Shown here: one piece after another, positions 46,982-55,348 of the stretch
Layout: every line of letters starts with the position of its first letter
Position numbering within the stretch: position 1 is the first letter of the stretch
Origin: Chitinivibrionales bacterium
GTDB lineage: Bacteria > Fibrobacterota > Chitinivibrionia > Chitinivibrionales > JANQEN01
Direction: 5' to 3'
NCBI GenBank assembly: GCA_028278335.1
Contig: JANQEN010000142.1
Span: forward strand, 31,581-95,580
DNA length: 64,000 nucleotides
Made by a program: the position numbers and the translations under genes
The notes under the pieces: generated by a model
What the model saw: only the letters and a program-made list of their open reading frames with translations
Databases searched by the model: none
What the model was told of the DNA's origin: nothing

Positions 46982-49138
46982 CTAGCGCATGCACAACATA
47001 CCCCTGGTTTCCTTAATGCTTTGATTGTTGAGCACCATGGTGATTGTTGCAAAATAGATACCCTCTGGTACCACAGCTCCTCGATCAGAGTTTCCATCCC
47101 AAAAAAGAGTGTGGCGACCTGCTTTATGGTGCTTTTTAAAATGGTGGTATATTGTTTTTCCCAAGGCATTAACTATCCTACAGTCAACCTCTGCTGGTGT
47201 TGCCAGTGAATAGGTAATTTTTGTATGATCCTTAAAGGGATTGGGATAGTTAGAGACTGATAATAAATTGTGAGAAAAGTGACCTGAGATGGGTCTTTTT
47301 ATAACGGTAGATGAGTCGGGTCCATACACTTCAAACTCGTAGAGACGAACCATGTTATCGGTTCCTGCGGTGATATGAAGTCGTGCTTTTTCTGTCGAGA
47401 TTGGATTAAACAGTTTACTATAATAGGAATAGGGATTATCATAGACGCTATGAATATTTATCCATTGATTATTCTGCCATATCTGGAAGGAGAAATCATG
47501 AATCGGCCGATTGTAACCATTCCATCCTGTCCAAAATCGGAAATAGCTGATGGTTGTTAATGCCCCAAAGTCAACCTCTAAAAAATGAGGGTACGGTGAA
47601 TCTTGGGAGATCCACCGACTCTCATTGATGGCACTATCGCCATCAACCGCTTTTTGGGGGTTTGCGGTAGGATTAAGAAACGAATCTGCTCGTACACTCT
47701 TTTTAAGAGCATGGTTTATTGTGTGTGTTGGTGGTGGGGCCATTCTACCGGGCAGATTCTGTATGTATTTGTTTATGAGACGAAGGTAATTATTGGTGAT
47801 GCTGGTATCTGTCTGCTGAAATTGATTTTTTACTTCCCAGGGGTCATTTTTCTGATCGTAGAGCTCTAAAAAATCAATAGTCTTGAGTGCATCATTGGTC
47901 CCCTGATACGTTACAATGCAACGATGGTGTTCATTGAGGAGAGTTATGTTATCCTGAGTTTTTCCGTAATTGCCGATCCCTTCATATATGAAATAGTCTC
48001 GCACCTTTGAAGTTGCCCCTGAAAGAATGGGTAATAAGCTCTTGCCATGAACATCTGCCGGTATAGGAATTCCTGCAAAATCTAATACTGTTGGTAAGAG
48101 GTCAATATTGAGAACTATACTGGAGTTTGTACCAGCAGCTATAGAGGGTCCCTTAATTGAAAAGGGAATGTGTGTACTTGGTTTATAGGGAAGTACTTTG
48201 CTGGTAAATCCATGATCCCCGATCATCCAGCCATTGTCACTCAGAAAAAAGATGTAGGTGTTGTCTTCGATATTCTGGCTTTGCACCTCTTTGAGTACTT
48301 TGCCAATAAACTCGTCGGTTTCGGTGATTACAGCAAAGTAATCGCGAAAATGTTTTTTAATGGTATCTACCTGGGGATAACCATATTTTTGTGCTTGAGT
48401 CAAGTTTCGTACGGTTTTTAGGTAGTCCGGTTTATTTGATAGGTCATCATTGAGATTAGCTGGTACAGGCATATCATTGATATTGTACTTTGCCTTGGAC
48501 GAATCCTGGGCATTCCATCTGTGTTGATGATCTACATGAGGTGTTTGAGTACAATAGAAAAGAAAGAAGGGTTTGGTTCCCTGGGCCTGTTCTCGAATAA
48601 AATCAATGCCTCTTTGGGCGCAAAAATCATCGCAGTGGATAGTTGGGTTCTTGGCAGCTCCCATGTCCAAAATACGACGACCATAGTAGGTGCCATTGGA
48701 GGTGAAATACACATGAAAATCAAATCCAACGTCAGATGGGTGATTATCAATGTGCCACTTCCCAGTTATTGCTGTAGTATATCCCCCAGCTTTAAGATGC
48801 TGGGCAATAGTTTTTTCACCTCTATTCAGTACTCCACCTAAGCCAATCACACCATTTTGGCTTCCGTAATGGCCCGTTAAAATTGAGGCTCTACTTGGAC
48901 TACAGAGGGCAAAGGTTACATTGGCATTGGAAAAGTTGATACCCTCGGAAGCTAATTGATCTAAGTGCGGGGTCTTAATGATTGAATTACCAGAAGCGCC
49001 AAGCGCTTTATAGCTTTGATCATCGGTGAGGATAATGATAATGTTTGGTTTCTCTTTGGCATTAATAGCTTGTGGTGTTGCGGACAGGACCACAAATATG
49101 AAACATGCCATGAAAAGATTATTTTTTACATAATTCAT
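46982..49138 (-). CDS. sulfatase with F5/8-type-C-like domain and C-terminal sorting domain
   Basis: 718 residues, signal peptide to about residue 27. The formylglycine motif CSPSRASILTG has the Cys at 79; TDDQS near 38 and TGKWHI fit the arylsulfatase/choline-sulfatase-like type. After ~residue 470 a discoidin-like carbohydrate-binding domain occurs (PQKAVDGDSAINESRWIS, HFLEVDFG). The tail is T9SS-type (YPNPFKDHTKITYSL, WDGNSDRG, VPEGIYFATI). The binding domain suggests action on a polymer. Confidence 0.88.
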   Translation of the reverse strand: MNYVKNNLFMACFIFVVLSATPQAINAKEKPNIIIILTDDQSYKALGASGNSIIKTPHLDQLASEGINFSNANVTFALCSPSRASILTGHYGSQNGVIGLGGVLNRGEKTIAQHLKAGGYTTAITGKWHIDNHPSDVGFDFHVYFTSNGTYYGRRILDMGAAKNPTIHCDDFCAQRGIDFIREQAQGTKPFFLFYCTQTPHVDHQHRWNAQDSSKAKYNINDMPVPANLNDDLSNKPDYLKTVRNLTQAQKYGYPQVDTIKKHFRDYFAVITETDEFIGKVLKEVQSQNIEDNTYIFFLSDNGWMIGDHGFTSKVLPYKPSTHIPFSIKGPSIAAGTNSSIVLNIDLLPTVLDFAGIPIPADVHGKSLLPILSGATSKVRDYFIYEGIGNYGKTQDNITLLNEHHRCIVTYQGTNDALKTIDFLELYDQKNDPWEVKNQFQQTDTSITNNYLRLINKYIQNLPGRMAPPPTHTINHALKKSVRADSFLNPTANPQKAVDGDSAINESRWISQDSPYPHFLEVDFGALTTISYFRFWTGWNGYNRPIHDFSFQIWQNNQWINIHSVYDNPYSYYSKLFNPISTEKARLHITAGTDNMVRLYEFEVYGPDSSTVIKRPISGHFSHNLLSVSNYPNPFKDHTKITYSLATPAEVDCRIVNALGKTIYHHFKKHHKAGRHTLFWDGNSDRGAVVPEGIYFATITMVLNNQSIKETRGMLCMR

Positions 49139-49272
49139 AAATTACCCCAATGACCATAATATACCCAAAAATAGAATGTTCCGCAAACGTTTTCGTAGTT
49201 TCTTTGAAAAAGAGGACTTTATTGTAATCTCTTGGTTACAAACAAGTTGAGTGTTAAGGTTAACGCCAGCCT

Positions 49273-51123
49273 TTACCCCTTAAATTTGCAGATATTCCTG
49301 GTGAATGAACCGGCTGTGGTCGTTATAATGCAGGTATATAATCCTGATGACGTTGGGGTATTGTTATCATTGTTACCATCCCAGTATACCCTGTGCTGAC
49401 CTGGGTTGATGTTCTGGTTAAGTAATGTTTTAATTTTTTGTCCTGAAAGGTCGTAAATCATAACAGTGACCTTAGATGCGCTTGAGAGAGTGAAAACTAT
49501 TTTGGCTGAATTTTTAAAGGGGGAAGATGCATAGGTGATGGTAACAGGGGAAGAGCTATTCCTATGAGGAGTGGTGATAGCTCTTGAAGGGCCGTCAATG
49601 TATACGGGACCCATATCCACAGCTGGTGATTGAGAGTCATGACGAACAAAGACATTGTAAGTACCACCACCAAGTCTTGAAATTTTAAATGTTCCCACAT
49701 TATCCGGTGTGGTGTAGGGATAGGTTTTGCCACCATCTATGCTAATTTCAATTGCATCTTTGTTGTTAAAATTGGGAAAAATGAAATCCATTGATCCATT
49801 GGGGCTCAAGCCTTCATTGTCCTTTGGGCGGATTGTCATGATGCCCGGTGGAGGAGTGCCAAGACTTGAGCTTGCATTTATAGTACCTCGTATTACCTGA
49901 GCTGTTTTTCCTGCACAGCGAAGAAACCAGTCACTGGGAAGGCTTTTGCCATCAGCATTAAGATTGAGCCAATACCCCTGAGCAGGGGATTGTGATGCCC
50001 GCTCTGCGGTTTTAAACATGGAAGTAGCTTCGTCTAATTCATCGAACATGGCAATATAGATAGTTGGGTTTCCTGCGGTTACGGCACCATGGGATTGCAT
50101 CCAATAAAAATTACCTCCCTGACGGGGGATTTCATTTTTGGGTGTGGTTCTTCCCTTGAGGTTATACCAGGAGAATCCTGGCCAAATCACCGGCACATAG
50201 AGAATTCTCCTACTGTCACACCAGCTTTTCCCCGGGTTGATTTGGTTTGTACGATAGGTGTTATAGCCACTCTGATTTCGATAGCGTCCCACACTCCAGG
50301 GGCTGATAACCTGAGCTTTACCAAAGGCATTACGCCAACTGGAAGATTTATTAAACCAATTATCATTGAGACCAAGCATGACCTTCGCTCTATATTTTGA
50401 TGGGGCCGATTTTTGGAACCAATCTAATAGGGCTTCAAGCTCAGACACGGTGGCGTCATTGTAAAAGGTATACCCCCAGAGCGCAATAAGTGGAAGACCA
50501 TCGTGGCGTAAGTAAGCACTTTTATTGAGTATGCCCATATTATCAACAAGATTCTTCCAGTCTGCTTTAATATTAGCAACAGCATCTTTGTGACCTACAC
50601 CATCCCACATAATAGCCCATAGGCGTTGGTATTTTTCGCAGCCCTCTTTTATTGCTGCAGTAACACTGTCTCGAAAACGCCAAACAACCCGATCACCGTA
50701 TTCACTGATAAAGCGTTGCAAAAATACACCATCCGTATTGTAATCACGGACCCACTTCATATGGCGAATCACGGTCTCCCTATTTCCCGAAGAAAAGACC
50801 GGCGCTCTCTTTCCATTGGCAAAGCTATAGCCGGTTGCATATTTCTCCTTCTTGCCAAACTCTCGCAAATCAGGATACATCTCAACGTGAAGCTTTGAGG
50901 GGTCGGTTGTGGAAAGGTTGCCCCAGTGCCAGTAATGCGGACGGGGACTATTGTCATTGGGGTGAGCAAACCAGCCTTGGTATCCAAACATCACTTTTCC
51001 GCGGAAGCTTTTATTATCAGCCGGTGGAATGTTTAGCCGCACTGGTTGTGCAAATAAGGATAGTGAAAGAAGTAATAAAAAAAGAAGAACTGGTTTCGAA
51101 GAATTCACTATTACCCCCCTCAA
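49273..51123 (-). CDS. glycoside hydrolase of the GH71/GH99-like group with C-terminal sorting domain
   Basis: 616 residues, signal peptide near residue 25. The N-terminal half (MFGYQGWFAHPND, HWHWGNLST, FSSGNRETVIRHMKWVRDY, DGVFLQRF) matches the GH71/99-like proteins common next to sulfatases in polysaccharide-degrading bacteria. These cut alpha-mannan or related bonds; the target here is unknown. The final ~80 residues are T9SS-type (MIYDLSGQKIKTL, YWDGNNDNN, SSGLYTCII). Confidence 0.78.
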   Translation of the reverse strand: MRGVIVNSSKPVLLFLLLLSLSLFAQPVRLNIPPADNKSFRGKVMFGYQGWFAHPNDNSPRPHYWHWGNLSTTDPSKLHVEMYPDLREFGKKEKYATGYSFANGKRAPVFSSGNRETVIRHMKWVRDYNTDGVFLQRFISEYGDRVVWRFRDSVTAAIKEGCEKYQRLWAIMWDGVGHKDAVANIKADWKNLVDNMGILNKSAYLRHDGLPLIALWGYTFYNDATVSELEALLDWFQKSAPSKYRAKVMLGLNDNWFNKSSSWRNAFGKAQVISPWSVGRYRNQSGYNTYRTNQINPGKSWCDSRRILYVPVIWPGFSWYNLKGRTTPKNEIPRQGGNFYWMQSHGAVTAGNPTIYIAMFDELDEATSMFKTAERASQSPAQGYWLNLNADGKSLPSDWFLRCAGKTAQVIRGTINASSSLGTPPPGIMTIRPKDNEGLSPNGSMDFIFPNFNNKDAIEISIDGGKTYPYTTPDNVGTFKISRLGGGTYNVFVRHDSQSPAVDMGPVYIDGPSRAITTPHRNSSSPVTITYASSPFKNSAKIVFTLSSASKVTVMIYDLSGQKIKTLLNQNINPGQHRVYWDGNNDNNTPTSSGLYTCIITTTAGSFTRNICKFKG

Positions 51124-51430
51124 GGTAATTTATTAGATAGCTGTGCAGTCCAGTTGAAGCAATGAAATGCCTCTATTTGTGTACACTATATAATATACTC
51201 AGAAAACGTATGGCATGGTCAATATTTGAAGATTGACTTGCTCGGTCTATTACCTTATTATTAATAAAGGTGTAGAGTATTAATTCATCCTTGAGAGTTA
51301 AATGATGTAATTAATACGCAGCATATCTCTTTTATTTCCCAATGGAATCTGATGATTGTTTTTAAATAAAGGGCACCTTAACAGGGCGCCCTTTTTCTAT
51401 ATCACATCAAAGTGTTACTTAATGATAATA
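51124..51430. other. intergenic region between the GH71/99-like gene and the selenoprotein operon
   Basis: No gene seen. AT-rich; it holds the terminator at 51368-51395 and presumably the promoter of the GH71/99-like gene, for which no clear boxes were found. Confidence 0.5.
51368..51395. terminator. terminator after the selenoprotein operon
   Basis: AAGGGCACC and GGCGCCCTT pair (one G-T on one strand) around a 7-nt loop, with T-rich flanks on both strands. It is 36 nt past the stop of the last selenoprotein gene. Confidence 0.7.
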
Positions 51431-52222
51431 CTACTTCGATAAAACAACCTTTGACTGAAGATGGTGTGTTGTTGAAGTTATCTGAATAATATAGACACCT
51501 GCAGACAAGTCTGTACCATCCCAGGAAAGGGTGTGCTTACCCTTGGCAAGAAAATCTGCTGCAATGGTTTGGCTAATCTTTCCATTGGCCGAATATAACA
51601 CAATGGTGTAGCTATTGTTTTGTGGTACAGAGAGGGTAATATCCTGAAAAGAGACAACGCCAAGATTGATTGCAGATGGTTTCACAATAAGGGAATGCGA
51701 TTGATTGTTGATATTGACGTTGTCACAATCCTCTTCCTTTAAACCAGCAGCTTGCAACTTGTTGTTAATAGCACTGACATTGGGATGATTACCGCCAACC
51801 TCAACTTTTTTCTGTGGTGAAATAAGACGGGTCGATGGAATTCCCCGAACATTGTAATCTTTAGCTATTTTGTCACCACCAGCCTTGCCACTAATAAGCT
51901 GGTAATCCATCATTTTGCCAAGTTCGGAATTTCTAACCTTGTCATCATCTTCCTTACTATCTTTGTCAATGCCAAACACGATTAAGTCATGCTTATCACA
52001 CCCATAAAACTCCCATAACTGATTGAACTTCGGAACCGAAGAGTAGCAGGGTCCTCACCATGTTGCCCAAAAGTCAATCAGAACCCACTTGCCAGCCTCT
52101 AAGTAACTGTACAAATGATGTTCCTTTCCGTCAATGTCTTTGACGGTAAAATCAGCAGCATCCTGCGCAAAAAGCAGGGATGCCAAACAGCACACCACAA
52201 CAGCACTAAGTATGCGATGCAT
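51431..52222 (-). CDS. predicted exported selenoprotein: TlpA-like thioredoxin (WUGPC) with C-terminal sorting domain
   Basis: 263 residues when the TGA at 52055-52057 is read as selenocysteine (residue 56). The start ATG has GGGAGG upstream and opens a signal peptide (MHRILSAVVVCCLAS, cleavage after FAQ near 20). The thioredoxin-like domain reads DFTVKDIDGKEHH, VLIDFWATW-U-GPCYSS, then GIPSTRLI with the expected cis-Pro. A FlgD/Por-type tail follows (IVLYSANGKISQTI, LSWDGTDLSAGVYII). The frame is unbroken on both sides of the TGA, and a hairpin lies 14 nt after it. Likely an extracellular disulfide or peroxide reductase; the precise role is unknown. Confidence 0.85.
52028..52041 (-). promoter_or_regulatory. 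SECIS-like hairpin of the 51431 selenoprotein gene
   Basis: After the UGA, bases +14 to +27 read CTTCG-GTTC-CGAAG: five perfect pairs and a GU-containing loop at +19 to +22. The E. coli fdhF SECIS carries its GGUC loop at about the same distance. In bacteria SelB reads this element directly behind the UGA. Confidence 0.7.
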
Positions 52223-52303
52223 ACAACCTCCCAATAAAATGTTGAGTACTAGTATGAAGTGAAATCACTTCGTTGTTATATAGCTTTAATCCTCCATCCA
52301 AAA

Positions 52304-53665
52304 TTAATGAGTAACGGTACGAAACTTTTTTGTTATTGCCCAGGTTGCATGATCGAGTCGTACGATAAATATTCCAGTGCTAAGATTAGTTCCCAACGAA
52401 TACCATGACGCGCCTTGGGATGTCTTAAAGGAGCTGACAACCTTGCCTTTAACATCGGTTACGGTAATCGATACAGGATCCTGTATTGGAACATATACCA
52501 AAAAGGAATTTTTTGTTCTTTTAAAACGTACCAATTTTTGGGTTAAGCTCGTTTGAGATGTAATGGCTGTGGCTGGAATAATAGTAAAGGTCTCCGATTC
52601 ATGACTTCCCACATTGCCTGCGGCATCATAGGCAAGAACCTTTATTTTGCAGGCCTCTGCAGCACTTCCTGGAGCTGTCCAAACATAGGAACTTGTAGTG
52701 TCCTGCGTACTATCAACTTTTACCCAATTAGATCCATCGTCTTTACTAAAGTATACAGCCCGAGCAACAACGCCAACATTATCCGATGCTGTCCAGGTGA
52801 TGGTATGTTCAGACTCGGTTTCTATGGTGTCAGCTCCTGTTGGTGAAGTAACAGTAACGGTTGGCGCCTGAGTATCACCACCAATATTCCCAGGAATATC
52901 CTCGGAACTGATCTCCTTTATTGTGTTGCCTGATTTGTACCAGATAGTCGCAACCACGGTTAAACTATCCTTCTTCCAAGCAGTTTTGAGTGTGGTAGAG
53001 AAGTTTTTACTCACCTCAGTTCCTGCTGCTGTGGTGCCACTAGCAATCTTAGTGTCCCAAAACTTTTCATCACCGGCACCATTCTCTCCAGAAAAGATCA
53101 CGCGTAAAACCCGTGAGGCGATGATCGACCCACCTGGTGCTCCTGACTGCTGCGCTTCAAAGCCGCTCTCCAAAAGCATGATATTGACATAGTAGTCACC
53201 GGTCATCTCCTTAAAAAACTTTGTTACCGTTTTGACTGTAAGGGTATTTCCAGAGATTGTTTTCTCAAAGGCTATATGTGCCTTTACTCCTGCTGCTTCT
53301 AAGGCATTATACTTGTTCCTTGTATAGGAAACCGCCTTTGATGCAGAACCCATTTCATTATAGTTAACACTATCATCAATCAACCAAAAAGAGGGTGTAT
53401 AGGTTGCAAAGGGTTTTACATTACTGGTCACCACATCACCAGAGGGACTACCATAATTACTTGATCCCCGTTGTACATCAACAAAGACAACCTTATCACC
53501 TAACTGTTCTACGACCGCGTCCATCGAACCGATGTACGAGTAGCAGGGTCCTCACCAATGGGCTCCGGTTTTAAGTAATATACCCTTTACCTTTTCTGGC
53601 ACTTCAGCATTAAGACTACTGATTACCATCAACACGCTCACCATTCCAAGTACTATCTGTTTCAT
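52304..53665 (-). CDS. predicted exported selenoprotein: Omp28-like thioredoxin-fold protein (HWUGPC) with Ig-like and sorting domains
   Basis: 453 residues when the TGA at 53552-53554 is read as selenocysteine (residue 38). The start ATG follows GAGGAGA; the signal peptide ends near residue 20. The motif GAH-W-U-GPCYSY sits directly behind it, with little N-terminal domain, as in Omp28-type proteins. QLGDKVVFVDVQRG and FATYTPSFWLIDD continue the fold. Residues ~265-360 form an Ig-like domain (TVTVTSPTGADTIE, YVWTAPG). The tail is T9SS-type (ITVTDVKGKVVSSF, LSTGIFIVRL). It lies between the two TlpA-like genes with ~80-nt gaps. Confidence 0.82.
53518..53538 (-). promoter_or_regulatory. SECIS-like hairpin of the 52304 selenoprotein gene
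   Basis: After the UGA, bases +18 to +30 read CATCG-GTT-CGATG, a 5-bp perfect stem with a GUU loop. The stem continues below one mismatch (CGT/ACG, +14 to +34). The loop is at +23 to +25, within the bacterial SECIS range. Confidence 0.68.
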
Positions 53666-53743
53666 CAAAAGGTTCTCCTCAATTAGGATAGTTTATGGTT
53701 TATATAATTAACATATGTATCGTGCGATAACGATGCTCCTATT

Positions 53744-54529
53744 TTAGCGTAAACTAAAATTCTTAAGAACATCACTTTTTTGTGAACTGACTTTCAGAAT
53801 ATAGTGGCCCTTTGCTAAGGTGCTACTGTTCCAAGAGACAGTATGGGTTCCCTGAGTAAAGGAGTTATTGAATACCTGCTTGCAGAATGAGCCATCCAAT
53901 GAAAAAATTGAAGCTCTATAGGTTGCACCTTCGGGAACTGAAAGAGCTATTGTTCCTGGTTGAATAGCACCAATGTGAATTTGTGCACCAAGGGTACCGG
54001 TCAGGCTGTACCTGTGTATAATTGGGGTGAATTGATACTCCTCTAAAGTTGAAAGTATCTTGTCTGCCGGCCAAATATCCTTCTCTTTCACATCCTTGTT
54101 AGGAGCAAGTAGGCAGAGAGTGGGCAGAGCCTTTGGATTGTAGATTTTGTCCACATCTGCACCGCCACCCTGATTACTGGGGCCGCTTATTATTGGGTAG
54201 GTTATTTTTTGATCAGATTTATATTTTTTTACTTTGGCATCGCTATCTCGACTATCAGTGCTAATAGCGAGAATAACAAGACCTTCCTGATTTTCTCCAT
54301 ACTTTTTGTAGGCTTGGTTAAGAGGGCCGACCGCACTCTTGCAAGGTCCTCACCATGTTGCCCAAAAGTCAATCAGGACATATTTACCCTCCTCGAAATA
54401 TTTAAAGAGGTTATGTTCTTTTCCATCAGTATCAGTCACCGTAAAGTCAACTGCCACTTTGAGGGAGATTTGGGCTGTGGCAACAGAAAAGCATGCTGCA
54501 AACAGGGTCAATAGAAATGCACGTCTCAT
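53744..54529 (-). CDS. predicted exported selenoprotein: TlpA-like thioredoxin (WUGPC) with C-terminal sorting domain
   Basis: 261 residues when the TGA at 54350-54352 is read as selenocysteine (residue 60). The start has AAAGGAG 6 nt upstream and opens a signal peptide (MRRAFLLTLFAACFS, cleavage near TAQ). The thioredoxin domain parallels the 51431 protein: DFTVTDTDGKEHN, VLIDFWATW-U-GPCKSA, then ALPTLCLL with the cis-Pro. The tail is Por-type (SIFSLDGSFCKQV, VSWNSSTLAKGHYIL). It is the first gene of the three-gene operon. Without read-through the protein would stop before its active site and never reach the tail. Confidence 0.85.
54320..54340 (-). promoter_or_regulatory. SECIS-like hairpin of the 53744 selenoprotein gene
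   Basis: After the UGA, bases +10 to +30: outer stem AAGAG/CTCTT, one mismatch, then GC/GC closing a loop GGTCG. The loop carries GGUC at +18 to +21, as in the E. coli fdhF SECIS loop. Confidence 0.7.
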
Positions 54530-54579
54530 TACTACTCCTTTGAATAATTAAAGATAAATGAATTCCTTTGTACCCCCCC

Positions 54580-54763
54580 AGCCAATGTAGGTTGTGTTAA
54601 AACTCTTAAATTGGCTCATGTCATTACGATCGAAGCGCGGGACTTGCTGAGCCCCTGCGAATAATCTCGCTTTTTAAGCCAATTTAAGGGAATGCCACGT
54701 CGCTACGCTCCTCGCAATGACATCTTTTTGCAATTATGACATAGCTTCATGTGACACAGGCCA
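54580..54763. repeat. MITE-like palindromic repeat, copy 1
   Basis: It matches 58398-58561 over most of its length: CTTAAATTGGC near one end, GCCAATTTAAGG inside, CCACGTCGCTACGCTCCTCG and TGACATCTTTTTGCAATTAT. Relative to copy 2 it has a short insertion (GGGACTTGCTGAGCCCCTGC) and more decayed ends. It encodes no protein. Confidence 0.75.
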
Positions 54764-54870
54764 ACATTTCTCTATGGTACAGGATAATTATAGTTGTTAG
54801 TTTACTATCTCCTTGTCAAATGAATTATCTCGAATGTCTATCTTGTTACTCGTTGAAGATTGTTATAAAG

Positions 54871-54899
54871 AAAAAGCCATCCTCTCTTCAAAGGATGGC
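54871..54899 (-). terminator. terminator-like hairpin without an assigned gene
   Basis: On the minus strand, GCCATCCT and AGGATGGC pair and are followed by TTTTTCTTT. No recognised gene ends just before it, so it may belong to a small RNA or the cryptic frame at 54936. Confidence 0.6.
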
Positions 54900-55288
54900 C
54901 TAAAATAAGCATAATGATTATAGATACTTTTAAAACTATATACTAAGCTGTTCTGTATAATCCCTATTGTAATATCGACAATATATTTGATCATTACATT
55001 CTCTAATTTCAATACAATCTGCAGTGATGTGGTTTGTACGGTCACCAACCTGAAATTGGCAGCCTACTCAATTGAATTGTTTATATTTTGTCATAATTGC
55101 CATTGATCTAATGTATAAAAAGTATGTAATTATCAGAATAATATTTATTAGTTAAGCGCTATAGTAATAGTATATGTTCATATTATTATAAAAATAATAA
55201 AAAAAACACATTTTGTTCTTATTATTTATAAAATAAGTGAATTACGTTTGCATTATCTTGTTTTGGTTGAGTTTAGCCCAAATAAAAT

Positions 55289-55317
55289 CCCCGGCCAGGT
55301 GCGTTGCCTGGCCGGGG
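55289..55317 (-). terminator. terminator of the GH2-type gene
   Basis: CCCCGGCCAGG and CCTGGCCGGGG form a perfect 11-bp stem; on the minus strand it is followed by ATTTTATTT, 32 nt past the stop codon. Confidence 0.88.
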
Positions 55318-55348
55318 ACAATATCTATCTTTATTACTATTCTAAACT

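Larger units (their letters stand above)
54530..55348. other. 0.8-kb intergenic region
   Basis: No standard gene. It holds a MITE-like repeat (54580-54763), a minus-strand terminator-like hairpin (54871-54899), a cryptic 53-codon frame with an in-frame TGA (54936-55094), very AT-rich DNA (55090-55280) and the terminator of the GH2-type gene (55289-55317). Confidence 0.6.

Noticed and set aside
54209..54514. Plus-strand open frame of about 100 codons
   Set aside because: It is antisense to the first selenoprotein gene, has no ribosome site and no protein-like composition.
51431..54529. Sequencing error or pseudogenes explaining the three internal stops
   Set aside because: Each gene has one stop only, always TGA, always at the same active-site position, with hairpins behind it; frames are otherwise open and the domains intact.
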